A stretch of DNA of 64,000 nt from positions 2,914,001-2,978,000 of the forward strand of contig NZ_CP110011.1 of assembly GCF_025947345.1 (NCBI RefSeq), read 5' to 3'. The notes beneath the pieces are model-generated. The model had not been told where the DNA came from. It made no database searches and was given only the letters and a program-made list of their open reading frames with translations. The translations under genes were made by a program, and so were the position numbers. This DNA comes from Flavobacterium sp. N502536. Its GTDB lineage: Bacteria > Bacteroidota > Bacteroidia > Flavobacteriales > Flavobacteriaceae. How positions within the stretch are numbered: the stretch's first letter is position 1; each line of letters starts with the position of its first letter. Positions 62,868 to 64,000 of the stretch are shown in pieces.

Positions 62868-64000
62868 CTACTGAATCCCATACTCGTCTAATTTTCTATA
62901 CAGAGTTGCAATCCCGATTTCGAGTAAGCGTGCCGTTTCGGCCTTATTGCCTTTTGAATAGTTTAGAACCTTCTGTATGTGCAGTTTTTCAACACTCTGC
63001 ATCGAAAAAGCCGACATCTGCTTGGTGTTTTTTTCTTTTTCATGTTGCATTTCGTATGGTAAAACATCTGAAGTCAGCGTATCGTTACTACTTAAAATAA
63101 CCGATCTTTCGATAATGTTTTTAAGCTCACGAATATTTCCCGGCCACGAATAATGTTCTAATTTTTGAATGAAATCATCGGCTACCTGCAATGTTTTTTT
63201 ATTGGTTTTCTCAGAAAACTGCTTGACAAAAGAGTGTGTCAAAAGCGCAATGTCTTTTACCCTTTCGCGTAATGGCGGCAGTGTAATCTCAAAAATATTG
63301 AGTCGGAAATACAAATCGGAACGAAAACGATGTTCTTCGCTTTCTATTTTTAAATCTCGGTTTGTTGCGGCAATCAACCTGAAATTTGATTTTTTTGGAG
63401 TAGTATCACCAAGCGGAATGTATTCGCTGGTTTCTAAAACGCGCAACAATTTGGCCTGTAGTTCAATGGGCATTTCTCCAATCTCATCCAGAAATAAAGT
63501 TCCGCCATTGGCTTCTTCGATAAACCCTTTTTTATCTTTTAAAGCTCCGGTAAAAGCGCCTTGTTTATGTCCGAAGAGTTCACTTTCGAGGATTTCTTTG
63601 CTGAAAGTACTGCAGTTTAAGGCCACAAAAGATTTACCCACACGATTACTGTTTTCGTGAATGGCTTGTGCAAAAACCTCTTTTCCCGTCCCGGTTTCGC
63701 CTGTCAGTAAAACAGTCGAATCGGTTTTGGCCACTTTTTTAGCTAAATCAACAACCTGCTCGATGCCTTTCGATTTTCCAATAATTGTATTAAAAGAATA
63801 TTTGTCGCCAATGCGTTTTTCGAGTTGTTTTACCTTTTTTTGTAAATGTACTTTCTCGACAGCTTTGTAGAGCAGCGGAATGATTTTATCATTGTCATCA
63901 CCTTTTACAATATAATCGAAAGCTCCATTTTTCATAGCCTGAACGCCGTCCGGAATATTTCCGAAAGCCGTTAGTAAAATAACTTCAATCAAAGGAAAAC
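62868..64000 (-). CDS. NtrC-family sigma-54-dependent response regulator, N-terminus outside window
   Basis: The frame is open to the right edge, so the start lies beyond. The visible N-terminal part is the end of a receiver domain (VILLTAFGNIPDGVQAMKNG, then the Lys of IVKGDD). An AAA+ domain follows with Walker A GETGTGKE, the sigma-54 contact loop GAFTGA, Walker B GGTLFLDEIGE and the R-finger region. The C-terminus is a Fis-type helix-turn-helix (GNKAETARLLEIGIATLYRK). It activates sigma-54 promoters. Placement suggests it controls kdp in place of the usual KdpE (OmpR type), but I could not find a convincing -24/-12 promoter at the head of the operon. Confidence 0.93.
   Translation of the reverse strand, partial: FPLIEVILLTAFGNIPDGVQAMKNGAFDYIVKGDDNDKIIPLLYKAVEKVHLQKKVKQLEKRIGDKYSFNTIIGKSKGIEQVVDLAKKVAKTDSTVLLTGETGTGKEVFAQAIHENSNRVGKSFVALNCSTFSKEILESELFGHKQGAFTGALKDKKGFIEEANGGTLFLDEIGEMPIELQAKLLRVLETSEYIPLGDTTPKKSNFRLIAATNRDLKIESEEHRFRSDLYFRLNIFEITLPPLRERVKDIALLTHSFVKQFSEKTNKKTLQVADDFIQKLEHYSWPGNIRELKNIIERSVILSSNDTLTSDVLPYEMQHEKEKNTKQMSAFSMQSVEKLHIQKVLNYSKGNKAETARLLEIGIATLYRKLDEYGIQ

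Overview
The window is a chromosomal segment of a Flavobacterium-like member of the Bacteroidetes. The evidence is the low-GC, AT-rich sequence, promoter cores of the form TAnnTTTG, the near absence of Shine-Dalgarno sequences (with one striking exception at rpsU), and gene families typical of this group: exosortase XrtN, BBP2-type porin, MoxR, tandem kelch/CarboxypepD_reg proteins, and split KdpD. I see no rRNA genes, CRISPR array, complete insertion sequence or prophage.

Layout. (1) 1-3.4 kb: the end of a helix-hairpin-helix protein, an acyl-CoA dehydrogenase, rpsU, a XerC-type recombinase and a short hibernation factor. (2) 3.4-17.2 kb: the information-processing block, with tRNA-Thr/Tyr/Thr, tuf, tRNA-Trp, secE, nusG, rplK-A-J-L, rpoB, rpoC and a DUF3467 gene, all on the + strand and led by a good promoter at 3389-3418. 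(3) 17.5-28 kb: prfC and an alpha-amylase lipoprotein (-), a SurA-like peptidyl-prolyl isomerase and a MoxR ATPase (+), then a translationally coupled exosortase N and its probable dedicated substrate (-). (4) 28-36.3 kb: two unrelated-type aconitases in a row (acnB, then an AcnA-type enzyme), and two tandem kelch paralogs. (5) 36.5-43.8 kb: a LysM/NlpC-P60 hydrolase, a two-component pair, three small uncharacterised proteins, an amino-acid permease and a DUF1810 protein. (6) 43.9-51.3 kb: a DNA damage-response island: AlkB, a DEDDh exonuclease fused to GIY-YIG, a DnaE2/ImuC-like polymerase and an active-site-intact DinB, divergent from a LexA-like XRE/S24 self-cleaving regulator. (7) 51.4-64 kb: a PAP2 phosphatase, a 600-bp tandem palindrome array, and a complete Kdp potassium-uptake locus on the - strand: NtrC-type regulator, small conserved protein, an unannotated 28-residue membrane peptide, kdpF, kdpA, kdpB, kdpC, a porin, a stand-alone KdpD sensory protein and a separate membrane histidine kinase.

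The most rewarding parts are the SOS-like mutagenesis island under a LexA substitute, the XrtN/VIT exosortase pair joined by a TAATG overlap, the rearranged kdp operon with its extra micro-ORF, and the perfect Shine-Dalgarno of rpsU in a lineage that normally ignores Shine-Dalgarno pairing. Many intergenic regions also carry inverted repeats built from short iterated words. Several distinct word families share this architecture.
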